The position numbers and the translations under genes are program-made. A model generated the notes under the pieces. That model worked only from the letters and a program-made list of their open reading frames with translations, did not search any database and was not told where the DNA came from. Below are positions 16,470-25,754 of a stretch of 64,000 nt of DNA, piece by piece (positions within the stretch are counted from its first letter, which is position 1; each line of letters opens with the position of its first letter). Location: positions 1 to 64,000 of the forward strand of contig CALFLL010000067.1 in NCBI GenBank assembly GCA_937880845.1. The letters are read 5' to 3'. The DNA is from an uncultured Drancourtella sp. (GTDB taxonomy: Bacteria; Bacillota; Clostridia; Lachnospirales; Lachnospiraceae).

Positions 16470-17825
16470 TTAAACAATGTCTGTCTTTTTATGTTTATAC
16501 CAATAGTAAATCACAAAAAAGATTGCTGTTAGAAGCCATGTGACCGGATAACTGAAAATAATGGTATCTATCGTCGGACTGAGTTTTAATGCACCGATCA
16601 GCCAGATGATTCGTAAAGCACAGATTCCTCCCAGTGTTATGATCACCGGTATCAGCACATCTCCTACACCTCTTAAAGCACCTGCCAAAACTTCAATCAC
16701 TACGTAGACTACATACCATGGTGCGATCAGAACAAGCATCTCGCTTCCAAGTTTGAGCACTTCCGGATCGGTCGTAAACAGTCTGAATAAGATATGTCTT
16801 CCGAAAACCAACACCAGTACCAGTACAACAGAAACGGCAAAATCCATCAACATACAAACTTTTACGCTTTTTCTGATTCGGTCTGTTCTTCCCGCACCGT
16901 AATTCTGACCTACAAAGGTTGTAATGGAAATACCAAAAGCAGTACTGATCATCCAAAATACTGCATCCAGCTTTCCGTATGCAGACCATGCAGCCATCGT
17001 ATTGGTTCCAAATGTGTTCAGAGAAGCCTGGATTGCAATGTTGGAAACAGCAAACAAAATGGATTCTATTCCCGTCGGAATTCCAAGTTTGATCTGCGGT
17101 TCCATAGCTTCTGCATAAAAACGGATTTTCCGAACAGAAAGATGCAGGATTCCTTTCGTTTTTGCCAGCTTATGGGTAACAAGACAGGCACTAAATGCCT
17201 GGGAAATCATCGTTGCGATTCCTACTCCAGCCACTCCCATGTGGAAAATAACAACAAACACCAAATCCAGTACAATATTCAAAAGGCAGCATATGATAAG
17301 ATAATAAAGTGGTGTTCTTGAATCTCCTGTTGCTCTTAAGATACTGGAACCCATATTGTAGACAAAGGTAAACAAAATACCTCCGAAATAAATCCGCAGA
17401 TACACCGTTGAACTTTGAAGTATCTCGGAAGGAGTATTCATCCACTGTAAAATATACGGTGCCAAGACCACCCCCACGACACTAAGAAGAATCCCTCCCG
17501 CTACAGAAACCGCATATGCATTATGAAGTCCTTTTTTTACAAAATCTTCATCTTTTGCTCCATAGTATTGTGCAATGATAACGGAGGCTCCGGATGATAG
17601 TCCGGTAAAAAATCCAACTACCAGATTGATAATCTGAGCTGAGGACCCCCCTACACTCGCAAGAGCTTCCGTTCCTACAAAGCGTCCTACAATCACCGTA
17701 TCAATCGTATTATACAACTGTTGAAAAAATGTTCCCAACATGATTGGGAAAAAAAATAAAAGTAACTGTTTCCAAATCACCCCTTCTGTGATTTGATTTA
17801 CGCTTTTCGCACTTTCTTTACTCAT
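16470..17825 (-). CDS. MATE family efflux transporter
   Basis: A 451-residue multidrug and toxic compound extrusion transporter with 12 predicted membrane spans. It opens with EGVIWKQLLLFFFPIMLGTFFQQLYNTIDTVIVGRFVG, and the N-terminal half contains a conserved Gly-rich loop. A second homologous half starts near residue 235 (LGIPTGIESILFAVSN). These proteins export cationic drugs or toxins using sodium or proton gradients. It is about 30-40% similar by eye to the second MATE gene at 26913-28259. Confidence 0.9.
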   Translation of the reverse strand: MSKESAKSVNQITEGVIWKQLLLFFFPIMLGTFFQQLYNTIDTVIVGRFVGTEALASVGGSSAQIINLVVGFFTGLSSGASVIIAQYYGAKDEDFVKKGLHNAYAVSVAGGILLSVVGVVLAPYILQWMNTPSEILQSSTVYLRIYFGGILFTFVYNMGSSILRATGDSRTPLYYLIICCLLNIVLDLVFVVIFHMGVAGVGIATMISQAFSACLVTHKLAKTKGILHLSVRKIRFYAEAMEPQIKLGIPTGIESILFAVSNIAIQASLNTFGTNTMAAWSAYGKLDAVFWMISTAFGISITTFVGQNYGAGRTDRIRKSVKVCMLMDFAVSVVLVLVLVFGRHILFRLFTTDPEVLKLGSEMLVLIAPWYVVYVVIEVLAGALRGVGDVLIPVIITLGGICALRIIWLIGALKLSPTIDTIIFSYPVTWLLTAIFFVIYYWYKHKKTDIV

Positions 17826-17950
17826 TCATTTCCTCTCATCTTATTTGTAATTTTTTAATTAATCCTTCCAGAAAGTGTCATTCCTTTCTGCTTTTATCAT
17901 CTAATTTTATTCTACACCTTTGTAAATATTTTTTGAAGGTTTATTTAAAT

Positions 17951-18934
17951 TTATTTTTCTTCCCTTATAATACCATATTTTCTTCGATATTCTTTTGGAG
18001 TCATTTCATATTCTTCCTTAAACAGTCTGTGAAAATGGCTGGAATTTTCGTATCCTACCTGATTCATGATCTCTTCAATTGTAAAATCCCCTGATTCCAG
18101 CAAATATGCTGCCTGGATCATTCTTCTTTTCTGAACATATTTTGTAAAAGTATATGGGGAATATTTTTTCACAATCCTGCTGATATAGTAAGCAGGCTGA
18201 TTGACCATCTTACTGAATTCTTCCAGTGTAGCGGTACTGTAATGTTCCTCTATATATGTATTTGCCTTTAAAACCAGATTTTTTTCATAATCTGACGGAG
18301 TTCCTACCGTAATTTTATAAGTTCTGTTGGATAGTTCTAAAAATAATGCTCCCATTGTCACTTGAAGAATCTGCTGAACATTTCTTGTTTCTCTTAGAAG
18401 GCTAAGGGTCATATTCTCCAAAAGGTTTTTTGTCTCCTGCATTTCACTCAAATGAAAGTGCAGATACCCTGTCCCATCTTTCTTCCCATTGACAACACCC
18501 TCGATAAATCTTCTAAGAACCGTATCTTCTGTAAGCATCCCTAACGGATAACGCAAAAATTCCGGTAAAATCATAAAGTGGATCATTAGGTCATCATAAG
18601 CCGGTATGGTAGATCTGTGTTTGACACCCTGACGGATAAACAGCAAATCATCCGTCTGCATCAGAAGTTCCGTATTCCCATCAATAGTTTGCTTTACAGA
18701 ACCGCTGCACACATAAATCATCTCAAGATAATTATGAGTGTGATCCGGATAATCTACAAATCTTGTCCTTTTATACAGACTGATCATTCTCCTTTTCGAC
18801 GTCATTTTCTCAAAATCTATGATTTCCGTATCATCATCCAACACATACGGGAAAAGACCTTCCGATGCGTTTTTCATATATTTTTCTTCTTCAGGTGTAA
18901 TCTTTTTAAGCTGCTTAATTAATTTCTCGTTCAT
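17951..18934 (-). CDS. AraC family transcriptional regulator
   Basis: A 327-residue protein with an N-terminal cupin-like sensor (DHTHNYLEMIYVCSG near residue 83) and a C-terminal double helix-turn-helix (LEEFSKMVNQPAYYISRIVKKYS and FTIEEIMNQVGYENSSHFHRLF). The frame extends upstream to 19054, but MNEKLIKQLKK at 18934 has AAGG 6 bases before it. Its target is not evident; the neighbouring MATE gene is on the same strand 125 bases away. Confidence 0.85.
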   Translation of the reverse strand: MNEKLIKQLKKITPEEEKYMKNASEGLFPYVLDDDTEIIDFEKMTSKRRMISLYKRTRFVDYPDHTHNYLEMIYVCSGSVKQTIDGNTELLMQTDDLLFIRQGVKHRSTIPAYDDLMIHFMILPEFLRYPLGMLTEDTVLRRFIEGVVNGKKDGTGYLHFHLSEMQETKNLLENMTLSLLRETRNVQQILQVTMGALFLELSNRTYKITVGTPSDYEKNLVLKANTYIEEHYSTATLEEFSKMVNQPAYYISRIVKKYSPYTFTKYVQKRRMIQAAYLLESGDFTIEEIMNQVGYENSSHFHRLFKEEYEMTPKEYRRKYGIIREEK

Positions 18935-19173
18935 ATTATACCTTCTTTCTTTATTTTCAGTATAACACAACTTTGTTATTAATTTTGCAATTTTCGTCCT
19001 TTTTAATCTTTTTTTAAGGTTTGCTGCAAATATTGATACTTTTTTTACAAGCACGGTTCTGCATTTTTTTACATTTTTCTACTATACTATTTCTTGTAAA
19101 ATTGAATTGACATCATTGTGTATATCTGGAAGCTACATAGAAAAAATCATATTAATAAAAAGGAGCGATTAAC

Positions 19174-19443
19174 ATGATTCAGGTAGCAATCAAATTTAGA
19201 CACGAAGAAGATGTTTCAAGATTAGTCGAAACCGTAAGCAGTTACCCATATCACATGGATCTGACAAGCGGTAAACGTGTTGTCGATGCAAAATCTTTGT
19301 TAGGAGTTTTTTCTATCAGCAATGCAGACGGTCTGAAACTGTCAATTTACGAAGATTTATCTCAAATTGATCCATCTTTCATGGATGCTATCAAACCTTT
19401 TGCATCATGTGACCTTGATGACAGTCTGAGGGAAATCGCCTAA
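19174..19443 (+). CDS. HPr-like protein with a degenerate active-site loop
   Basis: An 89-residue protein that lines up with HPr over its length by eye. SGKRVVDAKSLLGVFSI matches the region around HPr Ser46 and keeps the Ser. At the active-site loop the His15 position appears kept (FRHEED) but the usual following Ala-Arg-Pro is replaced by Glu-Glu-Asp. Phosphotransfer would therefore probably be weak or lost. It is a single gene with AAGGAG before the ATG and a terminator hairpin after the stop. A regulatory role like that of Crh is possible but unproven. Confidence 0.7.
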   Translation: MIQVAIKFRHEEDVSRLVETVSSYPYHMDLTSGKRVVDAKSLLGVFSISNADGLKLSIYEDLSQIDPSFMDAIKPFASCDLDDSLREIA

Positions 19444-19465
19444 TTTATTTACACTCATTCCCATT

Positions 19466-19496
19466 AGCCCCGGATTTTTCATTGTCCGGGGCTTTC
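19466..19496 (+). terminator. terminator after the HPr-like gene
   Basis: A perfect 9-base stem (AGCCCCGGA / TCCGGGGCT) at 19466-19474 and 19485-19493 followed by a short T run. Confidence 0.6.
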
Positions 19497-19579
19497 CCAT
19501 TGTTTTATTTCATCTGGATTGCGATATATTTTGTTTCATGGTATAGTAAAGACAGCAAAATAAAAGGGGGTTATCCAAT

Positions 19580-19858
19580 ATGAAAGTAATTATTTATGGA
19601 TCTGAAATCTGCGGCGACTGCACGGACGTCCTTCAGCGTCTGAAAGAAATCTCTGCAAATGATCTTCAGTATTATTTTATCGACATCACAGAAAATGTCA
19701 CAAACATGAAGCGTTTTCTGAAGCTTCGTGATACATCCGATCTCTTCCTTGATGTCAGAGAACAACATACGATTGGAATTCCGTTCTTCCAGTTCGACGA
19801 TGGATTTTGTACTTTAGATGTCAATGCTGCATATAAAAAAATGGGGCTTAAAGAATAA
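19580..19858 (+). CDS. glutaredoxin-related thiol protein
   Basis: A 92-residue thioredoxin-fold protein. The Cys pair is in GSEICGDCTDVLQRL (C-G-D-C), and the cis-Pro region reads TIGIPFFQFDDG, followed by a C-terminal helix. The fold is the glutaredoxin-like one typical of Clostridia; partner proteins are unknown. GGGGG lies upstream of the ATG. A hairpin with T-rich flanks follows at 19864-19909, shared with the convergent cytidine deaminase gene. Confidence 0.75.
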   Translation: MKVIIYGSEICGDCTDVLQRLKEISANDLQYYFIDITENVTNMKRFLKLRDTSDLFLDVREQHTIGIPFFQFDDGFCTLDVNAAYKKMGLKE

Positions 19859-19863
19859 AAACA

Positions 19864-19909
19864 GAGGGGAATCGTGATTTTATAAATCATCGGTTCCCCT
19901 GAAATTTTT
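19864..19909. terminator. bidirectional terminator
   Basis: Nested stem AGGGGAA / TTCCCCT (19865-19871 and 19894-19900) with an inner GTGATTT / AAATCAT stem, followed by ATTTTTC on the plus strand. Confidence 0.65.
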
Positions 19910-19915
19910 CTCTGA

Positions 19916-20338
19916 TCATCTTTCTTCTTTTTCAAGATTTTCTTTTCCGAAAGTAAATGGAAGAAGTTCTTCCACCGTTACAATCTTTTCTTTCTTTTTA
20001 CCTGTCAGAAGTATCGGTGTGTCTTTTTCCAGAAGTTCTGATAAAACCTGTCTGCATGCACCACATGGAGTAATCATTTCCGCACCGTCACTTGCGATAG
20101 CCAATGCCAGAATATCTTTCTTTCGATACCCCTTCGAATAAGCCGCATATATCGCACTTCTTTCTGCACACATACAGGACCCGTATGCTGCATTTTCGAT
20201 ATTTGCTCCCAAAATATATGTTCCGTCTTTTAGTTCTATACAGGCTCCTACCCGGAAATCGGAATAAGGAGCATATGCATGTTCCATTGCTTTTTTTGCT
20301 TCTTTTTGTAATCGCTCTTTATTCACGTTCTTTTCCAT
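19916..20338 (-). CDS. cdd: cytidine deaminase
   Basis: A 140-residue tetrameric zinc enzyme that converts cytidine and deoxycytidine to uridine forms. The zinc motifs are complete: CMCAERSAIYAA (Cys-Ala-Glu) and TPCGACRQVLSEL. The SDFRVGACIELKDG start is typical. It overlaps the upstream uridine phosphorylase gene by 20 bases, so cytidine is deaminated and then phosphorolysed in one salvage route. Confidence 0.93.
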   Translation of the reverse strand: MEKNVNKERLQKEAKKAMEHAYAPYSDFRVGACIELKDGTYILGANIENAAYGSCMCAERSAIYAAYSKGYRKKDILALAIASDGAEMITPCGACRQVLSELLEKDTPILLTGKKKEKIVTVEELLPFTFGKENLEKEER

Positions 20339-21098
20339 CTCTTTCTATCAACACTTTAACCGCTTCTACGGCAATTCGGATTGCCGTATCTGTATCCTTT
20401 ATAACCGGATTTTCCAGATTTTTCTTCTCTCGTTCTTGATTTGCAATCGTTAAAAAAACCGCTCCACAACGAACCCCCAAAGATGCCGCTACGATAAAAA
20501 GTGCTGCCGACTCCATCTCGGATGCAAGGCATCCAAGTTTTTTCCACGCTTCCCACTTTGCACTCAACTCATAACCGACCGGGCTTTTTTCCGGACTATG
20601 CTGTCCGTAAAAAGAATCTTTACTTTGTACCACTCCGATATGGTATGGCTTTTCCATCCTTTCGGCACTTTCTCTTAAAGCTGACACAACTTCATAATCT
20701 GCCACCGCAGGATATTCAATCGGTGCATATTCCCGGCTTGTTCCTTCCATTCTGACAGCACCGGAAGCAATCACCGAATCCCCGCTTTGTACATCTAGGC
20801 GGATTCCTCCGCATGTTCCAATCCGAATAAAAGTATCCGCTCCTGCCATTACAAGTTCTTCCATTGCGATTGCTGCAGACGGTCCTCCAATCCCCGTAGA
20901 TGTCACACTGACTTTTTCGCCGTTTAAATATCCTGTATAGGTGATGAATTCCCTGTTATCCGCAATCTTTTCTGCGTCTGTCAGATATTTTGCGATTTTT
21001 TCACATCGTTTCGGGTCCCCCGGGAGGATTACATATCTCCCAACATCTCCTTTTTTTATCTGTATATGATACTGATACCCTTCTTCTGCATATTTCAT
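20319..21098 (-). CDS. udp: uridine phosphorylase
   Basis: A 259-residue nucleoside phosphorylase. Visible features are VILPGDPKRCEKIA (phosphate and ribose site), ADTFIRIGTCGGIRLDVQSGD, and ASEMESAALFIVAASLGVR near the C-terminus with the conserved Glu-Met-Glu. It splits uridine with phosphate to uracil and ribose 1-phosphate. The gene ends inside cdd, so this is a pyrimidine salvage unit. GGGGG precedes the ATG at 8-9 bases. Confidence 0.9.
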   Translation of the reverse strand: MKYAEEGYQYHIQIKKGDVGRYVILPGDPKRCEKIAKYLTDAEKIADNREFITYTGYLNGEKVSVTSTGIGGPSAAIAMEELVMAGADTFIRIGTCGGIRLDVQSGDSVIASGAVRMEGTSREYAPIEYPAVADYEVVSALRESAERMEKPYHIGVVQSKDSFYGQHSPEKSPVGYELSAKWEAWKKLGCLASEMESAALFIVAASLGVRCGAVFLTIANQEREKKNLENPVIKDTDTAIRIAVEAVKVLIERDGKERE

Positions 21099-21110
21099 CC
21101 GTCATTCCCC

Positions 21111-22244
21111 CTACTTTAAATCTTTTAATATATCATTGAGATTGACCGATATGATACGATCTATACATTTTACCGGTATTCCTCGGTACGCATATGCCCC
21201 CGATTCAAAAAGCATATACAATTTTCCTCCGTGTACACAAATCTGCTCCATTCGTGTAGGAAGCCTGTAACTTTTTAACTCTTCTTTTGTTTTCAGACTG
21301 TATTTTTCTTTCTCGATTGCCTCCCTCTCATAAATCCTAAGTCTTGAATCGGAATATCCATAAGACTGAGATAGAAACAGATAATTTCCAAACACCTCCA
21401 ATCCTTGAACCTGAGAAAGAATGTCTGCCCATTTCTGGTCCATTGCCACTTTACTAAAAGTCTTTCTTTCTTCATTCAGTTCTTCATATTCATCCTGATG
21501 CAATTTGTTTTCTTCAAAATTGACGGAATATCGATTGATGACACTTGTTCCTGACATGGAAAAGTAACCTGCATAAAGGTTTCCTCCACGAAAGGCCATA
21601 AAGGAATTTCTTGTAAGACCATCAAGAATATGTGTATTCAAAAAAGGAAGAGGCTTCTTTGTCTTCTCATAATCATAGTTTTCCATGGCTTCTAATGTAT
21701 ACAGGCTGACTGCTGCCTTTCCATCCTTCATATCCGTCACCCATAAAACCCGGTTGATGTTATCATAAGCCAAACCACCGGCATGGGTTTTATTTGGAAG
21801 GATGATTTCTTTTATAAATTCTCCCGTCTTACCATCCATCATATAAATCACCGAATTGTGACGTTTTGTATGACAATATGCACTTACAAAAATGTAGTCA
21901 TCTGTCACATCCATTCCCTGCGGGGTCATGGATGTGCAGATGTCTTTTTTCTTTGTATCGCTTCTGACAGTTTGTGCAGATTCCAAGCCCGGAATCAAAT
22001 ATGTTCCAAAATTTTTTTCAGCAGAAAGAGTTTCCGTTACTTTCTCCGTGAAAAATTCATCATATTGCTTTAAGATTTTTTTTGTTTGTTTTAAACTGTG
22101 TACTGACGCTTCCATACTTGTTTCGTTTCTTTTTGTTATAGGTTCATTTATTCCTCTGTACACAAAAATATAGAAGAAAAACGCTATTGCAAAAAGAATA
22201 CAAAACAAGAGGATTCGTATAAAAATCTTTACCCTTTTTTTCAT
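21111..22244 (-). CDS. membrane-anchored protein of unknown function, propeller-like
   Basis: A 377-residue protein with one N-terminal membrane span (RILLFCILFAIAFFFYIF) and a predicted outside domain. The outside region has repeated beta-strand patterns such as VTDDYIFVSAYC, GGLAYDNINRVLWVTDMKDG and QGLEVFGNYLFLSQ, which resemble blade strands of a beta-propeller. I do not recognise a named family. It is followed closely by the udp-cdd pair on the same strand and lies 6 bases downstream of the large sulfur-redox gene, so it may belong to either unit. Confidence 0.7.
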   Translation of the reverse strand: MKKRVKIFIRILLFCILFAIAFFFYIFVYRGINEPITKRNETSMEASVHSLKQTKKILKQYDEFFTEKVTETLSAEKNFGTYLIPGLESAQTVRSDTKKKDICTSMTPQGMDVTDDYIFVSAYCHTKRHNSVIYMMDGKTGEFIKEIILPNKTHAGGLAYDNINRVLWVTDMKDGKAAVSLYTLEAMENYDYEKTKKPLPFLNTHILDGLTRNSFMAFRGGNLYAGYFSMSGTSVINRYSVNFEENKLHQDEYEELNEERKTFSKVAMDQKWADILSQVQGLEVFGNYLFLSQSYGYSDSRLRIYEREAIEKEKYSLKTKEELKSYRLPTRMEQICVHGGKLYMLFESGAYAYRGIPVKCIDRIISVNLNDILKDLK

Positions 22245-22250
22245 TGAATT

Positions 22251-24830
22251 TTAACAGGTTGCTCCACCTTTCAAATGCTTTTGCATGGACAGATTTTCCT
22301 GTTTTCTTTCCAGAAGTTCATCAGACAAAAGCTGTTTCTGTACATTTTCAAAACCGATTCTTTCAATAGTATCTGCAAAACGTTCTCCTGTTATTCCCTG
22401 CTCACGGAACAAAAGGATTGCCTTTTCTACAATATCCAATACTTCTTCCTTCGTAAAGATTTTCTCTAATGCATGTCCATGAGCTACCTTTTTTCCCCAT
22501 CGACCGCCGATATAAACTTTAAATCCCTGCATTTCTGTCGATAATGCCTGGAACGGACATGTTTCAATACAACGGCCACAATGATTACAAAGCAAAGGAT
22601 CAATTTGTATTTTTCCGTCTTTCATTTTTGCCACATGGATCGGACAGCTGTTCTCTACACGGCATACTTTACAGCCTCGGCATTTTTCCGAATCTATATA
22701 AGGCACCTTCTGTCCTACAATACCCAAATCATTCAAATCCGGTTTTACACAGTTATTCGGACATCCTCCTACTGCAATCTTAAACTTATGCGGAAGTTTT
22801 ACATTGCTGTATCCATGATAAAATCTTTCATGTATCTCCTCAGACAACGCAAAAGTATCTGCAAGACCATATTGACAGGTTGTTCCTTTGCAAGATACCA
22901 CAGGACGTACTTTGGAACCTGTACCGCCTGTTTCCAGTCCGGCATTTGCAAGAAATTCTCTTAATGGATCAATATTCTCATATGGAACTCCTTGTATTTC
23001 CACTGTCAGTCGTGAGGTCATAGTGATTTCTCCGCTTCCGAACTTTTCTGCCGCTTCTGCAATAGTGCGACTCTCCTGTGCTGTTATTTTTCCATTCCTT
23101 GTAATGACACGTCCATTGAATTTGTCTTCCGTTCTCTTATCTCTCAAAAAGCCAAGTCCTTTAACTCTCGTGACTTCTTCCGGAGAAATACTGCATTTTG
23201 CTCCTTCTACTTTTACATCATTTACATACTGAGCACCTTCCAAAACAACTGTATTAGTATATCCAAAAGCTTTCAGGCGGTTTTGTAAGAAATAGCTTCT
23301 CTTTCCTTTCAAACATACAAGAAGCAATTTTTCCTCTTTCTCCAATCCTTCTATCGGTCCATTTACAGAAGTAAGATCCACATAAAAAGCCCCCGGTATC
23401 TGAGGATTCGGACTTACATCTACGATTTTGTATCCCTTTGCCTTTCCTGCTGCATATTCTGCCGGTGTCATGCTTACCATTTCGTTATTAATCTTATTCA
23501 ACAAAATATATGCTGCCTGAACAATCGGATGAATGGCTGTAGAAAACGGAGGTGCATATGCCAAATCCAGATTTTCCAGATCCTCCAGTTTTCCGTTCAT
23601 TGCCATAATCGTAGCAGCAATATCCACCATCTTATCAACTGCTCCTGCACCAAAAACCTGTACTCCAAGAAGCTGATGTGTGCTTCTGTCTGCGATCATC
23701 TTAGTTACAAAAGAATCGGAATCCGGATAGTAATGGGCTTTATCGTCTGTCACTGCAACAACTGTTTCCACATCATATCCTGCCTCTTTTGCCTGCTGTT
23801 CTGTCAATCCGGTTCTTGCGGCATTCATTCCCGAGAGCTTAACCACACCCGTTCCGAGAACTCCTGGATATGATTTGTTTTTTCCGCCCAATACCTGTGC
23901 CAATGTACGTCCCTCATAATTGGCAGACGAACCCATTGCAGACCATTGTGGTTTACCTGTGAGACGGTTTTTAACCATGACACAATCACCCGCTGCATAT
24001 ACATCCGGAAGATTTGTCCTCATTTGTTCATCAATTTGAATGAGTCCTTTTGTCATCTTGACGCCACTTTCTGTTAAAAATCCCGTATTCGGTCGAATAC
24101 CGATAGCCATTACAACGACATCCGATACGATATTCCCTGCATCTGTTTTAACTCCCCGTGCTTTTTCTTCTCCGAGAACCTCTTTTAAGGCAGCCCCCGT
24201 CATGACATGCATTCCTTTTTTCTGAGATTGTTTCTTTACATATGCCGCCATTTCCGGATCGAAAATATTCGGCATAAGCTGAGAGGCCATATCGGCAACT
24301 GTCACATCCAAGCCCTGATGCTGCAGATTTTCTGCAATTTCCAGTCCGATAAACCCTCCTCCTACTACAACCGCACGCTTTGCCTGGTTTTCTTTGATAT
24401 AGTTACGTAATGCAATCGCATCATCCGGTGTCCGCATAGTAAACACGCCCGGAAGTGTTACTCCTGGTACATCCGGGACAAAAGGAGACGCTCCTACCGC
24501 AAGAATACACGTATCATATGAATATTTTTCCTCTTCCCCCGTATCTAGGTTGATAGCCTTCACTATTTTTTCTGCTGCATCCAGTGATACTGCTTCTCTT
24601 CTTGTAAATACCGAAACTCCTGTCAGTTTTTCAAATGTTGCCGGTGTATTTACAATCAATTCTTCCCTGTTTTCAATCAGACCACCTACATAATATGGAA
24701 GTCCACACCCTGCATAAGAAATATCTTTACTTTTTGTGATGATGGTTATCTCTGCTCTTTGATTTTCTCTTTTCAATTTTGCGGCTGCCTTTGTTCCCGC
24801 AGCAACTCCGCCAATAACAAGTATCTTCAT
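22251..24830 (-). CDS. CoA-disulfide-reductase/rhodanese/siroheme-reductase/ferredoxin fusion
   Basis: An 859-residue multidomain protein. Residues 1-440 are an FAD/NAD(P)-dependent oxidoreductase with the single-Cys active site at C42 (AGCGLPYYVGG), two dinucleotide folds and a C-terminal dimerisation domain; this is the CoA disulfide reductase type. Residues about 450-540 are a rhodanese-like domain with C506 in VCLKGKRS. Residues about 570-700 are a siroheme and 4Fe-4S reductase module with C647, C652, C690 and C694. C717, C720, C723, C729 and C748, C751, C754, C758 bind two more 4Fe-4S clusters. It could pass electrons to sulfur, sulfite or polysulfide in the cytoplasm. The exact reaction is inference. 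No siroheme or other sulfur genes are nearby. Confidence 0.85.
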   Translation of the reverse strand: MKILVIGGVAAGTKAAAKLKRENQRAEITIITKSKDISYAGCGLPYYVGGLIENREELIVNTPATFEKLTGVSVFTRREAVSLDAAEKIVKAINLDTGEEEKYSYDTCILAVGASPFVPDVPGVTLPGVFTMRTPDDAIALRNYIKENQAKRAVVVGGGFIGLEIAENLQHQGLDVTVADMASQLMPNIFDPEMAAYVKKQSQKKGMHVMTGAALKEVLGEEKARGVKTDAGNIVSDVVVMAIGIRPNTGFLTESGVKMTKGLIQIDEQMRTNLPDVYAAGDCVMVKNRLTGKPQWSAMGSSANYEGRTLAQVLGGKNKSYPGVLGTGVVKLSGMNAARTGLTEQQAKEAGYDVETVVAVTDDKAHYYPDSDSFVTKMIADRSTHQLLGVQVFGAGAVDKMVDIAATIMAMNGKLEDLENLDLAYAPPFSTAIHPIVQAAYILLNKINNEMVSMTPAEYAAGKAKGYKIVDVSPNPQIPGAFYVDLTSVNGPIEGLEKEEKLLLVCLKGKRSYFLQNRLKAFGYTNTVVLEGAQYVNDVKVEGAKCSISPEEVTRVKGLGFLRDKRTEDKFNGRVITRNGKITAQESRTIAEAAEKFGSGEITMTSRLTVEIQGVPYENIDPLREFLANAGLETGGTGSKVRPVVSCKGTTCQYGLADTFALSEEIHERFYHGYSNVKLPHKFKIAVGGCPNNCVKPDLNDLGIVGQKVPYIDSEKCRGCKVCRVENSCPIHVAKMKDGKIQIDPLLCNHCGRCIETCPFQALSTEMQGFKVYIGGRWGKKVAHGHALEKIFTKEEVLDIVEKAILLFREQGITGERFADTIERIGFENVQKQLLSDELLERKQENLSMQKHLKGGATC

Positions 24831-24888
24831 TCTTCTTCCTCCTGTCCATATCTTTATTTATCTATATTATATACCAATTTTTATCTAT

Positions 24889-24901
24889 AACATATTATGT
24901 T
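24889..24901. promoter_or_regulatory. palindrome upstream of the sulfur-redox fusion gene
   Basis: AACATAnTATGTT is a perfect 13-base palindrome. On the minus strand it lies just upstream of a TATAAT at about -10, roughly 60-70 bases before the start codon. A second partial palindrome (TGAT-TAT-ATCA) lies about 15 bases further upstream. Either could bind a redox or sulfur regulator; none is identified in the window. Confidence 0.4.
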
Positions 24902-24930
24902 TTTTGATTATATCATAATTTTTTCTTCTG

Positions 24931-24968
24931 ATAAAAAAATAAGGATGATCAAAAAAATCATCCTTATT
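24931..24968 (-). terminator. terminator after the ABC permease gene
   Basis: A perfect 12-base stem (AATAAGGATGAT / ATCATCCTTATT) with loop CAAAAAA, followed on the minus strand by TTTTT. Confidence 0.8.
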
Positions 24969-24979
24969 GCTTCCCTATA

Positions 24980-25747
24980 CTAAATGCTCAGTTTTCTTTC
25001 TGCAATCCATCCGCTGATTCCAAATAAAACCACACAAACCAAAAGATAAAACAGATAATCCAGCCATGGTGTCTGGGTCCAGAAACTGGTGACTGTAAAA
25101 TCACGGAACTGAAATACCAAGCCATATAGTTTGCTTATGATAAAGTTTATGACAAAAAATAAAATAACCGAAATCGCTCCTGCAAATCTGGACTTTAAAA
25201 ATACCGTTCTGGAAAGTATGACAGAAAGAAATCCGGTCATAATAACCGATACCCATATAAGGAACAAGATCAATACTCCGCAGAAAATCTCCAACCAGTT
25301 TACATTTACCTGCATCAGTTCAGAAAATAATGTTGTCACATTTTTCAAAAGCTTTCCAAGTAGTCCGCTTTGTGCCATGGTAAAGGTAACGGTAACTGCA
25401 AATGTTGCAAAAAACAAAACAAATACAAATAACATTTGTAAAACAGCCGATACGCATTTTGCTCCAAGAATCTCCCATGTGGATTTTGGAACCATCCAAA
25501 GCATATAACTTTGTTTTGTCCGCAAATCCCTGTTTAAAACAACGATACTTTCAATTCCTACATACAAAACTCCAAATATACTTGTAAAGAACAGAATCAA
25601 GATACTAAGTCCCATGATTTTATCGCTGTTTAAAATAGTTCCTATTACAAAGCTGGCAATAAATGCAATCAAGCATGTTAAAATGATCATCCTGGCCGTT
25701 CTTTGCTTTCTCCATTCATATTTAATCAGATTTCTCATATTTATCAT
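24980..25747 (-). CDS. ABC-2 type transporter permease
   Basis: A 255-residue integral membrane protein with about six hydrophobic segments, beginning NLIKYEWRKQRTARMIILT and ending in ISGWIAERKLSI. The family works with an ATPase subunit to export a substrate or sense envelope stress. It follows the ATPase gene by 7 bases. The start is uncertain: GGAGG sits 2-3 bases before ATG 25747, and M4 (25738) is an alternative. Confidence 0.8.
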   Translation of the reverse strand: MINMRNLIKYEWRKQRTARMIILTCLIAFIASFVIGTILNSDKIMGLSILILFFTSIFGVLYVGIESIVVLNRDLRTKQSYMLWMVPKSTWEILGAKCVSAVLQMLFVFVLFFATFAVTVTFTMAQSGLLGKLLKNVTTLFSELMQVNVNWLEIFCGVLILFLIWVSVIMTGFLSVILSRTVFLKSRFAGAISVILFFVINFIISKLYGLVFQFRDFTVTSFWTQTPWLDYLFYLLVCVVLFGISGWIAERKLSI

Positions 25748-25754
25748 TTCCTCC

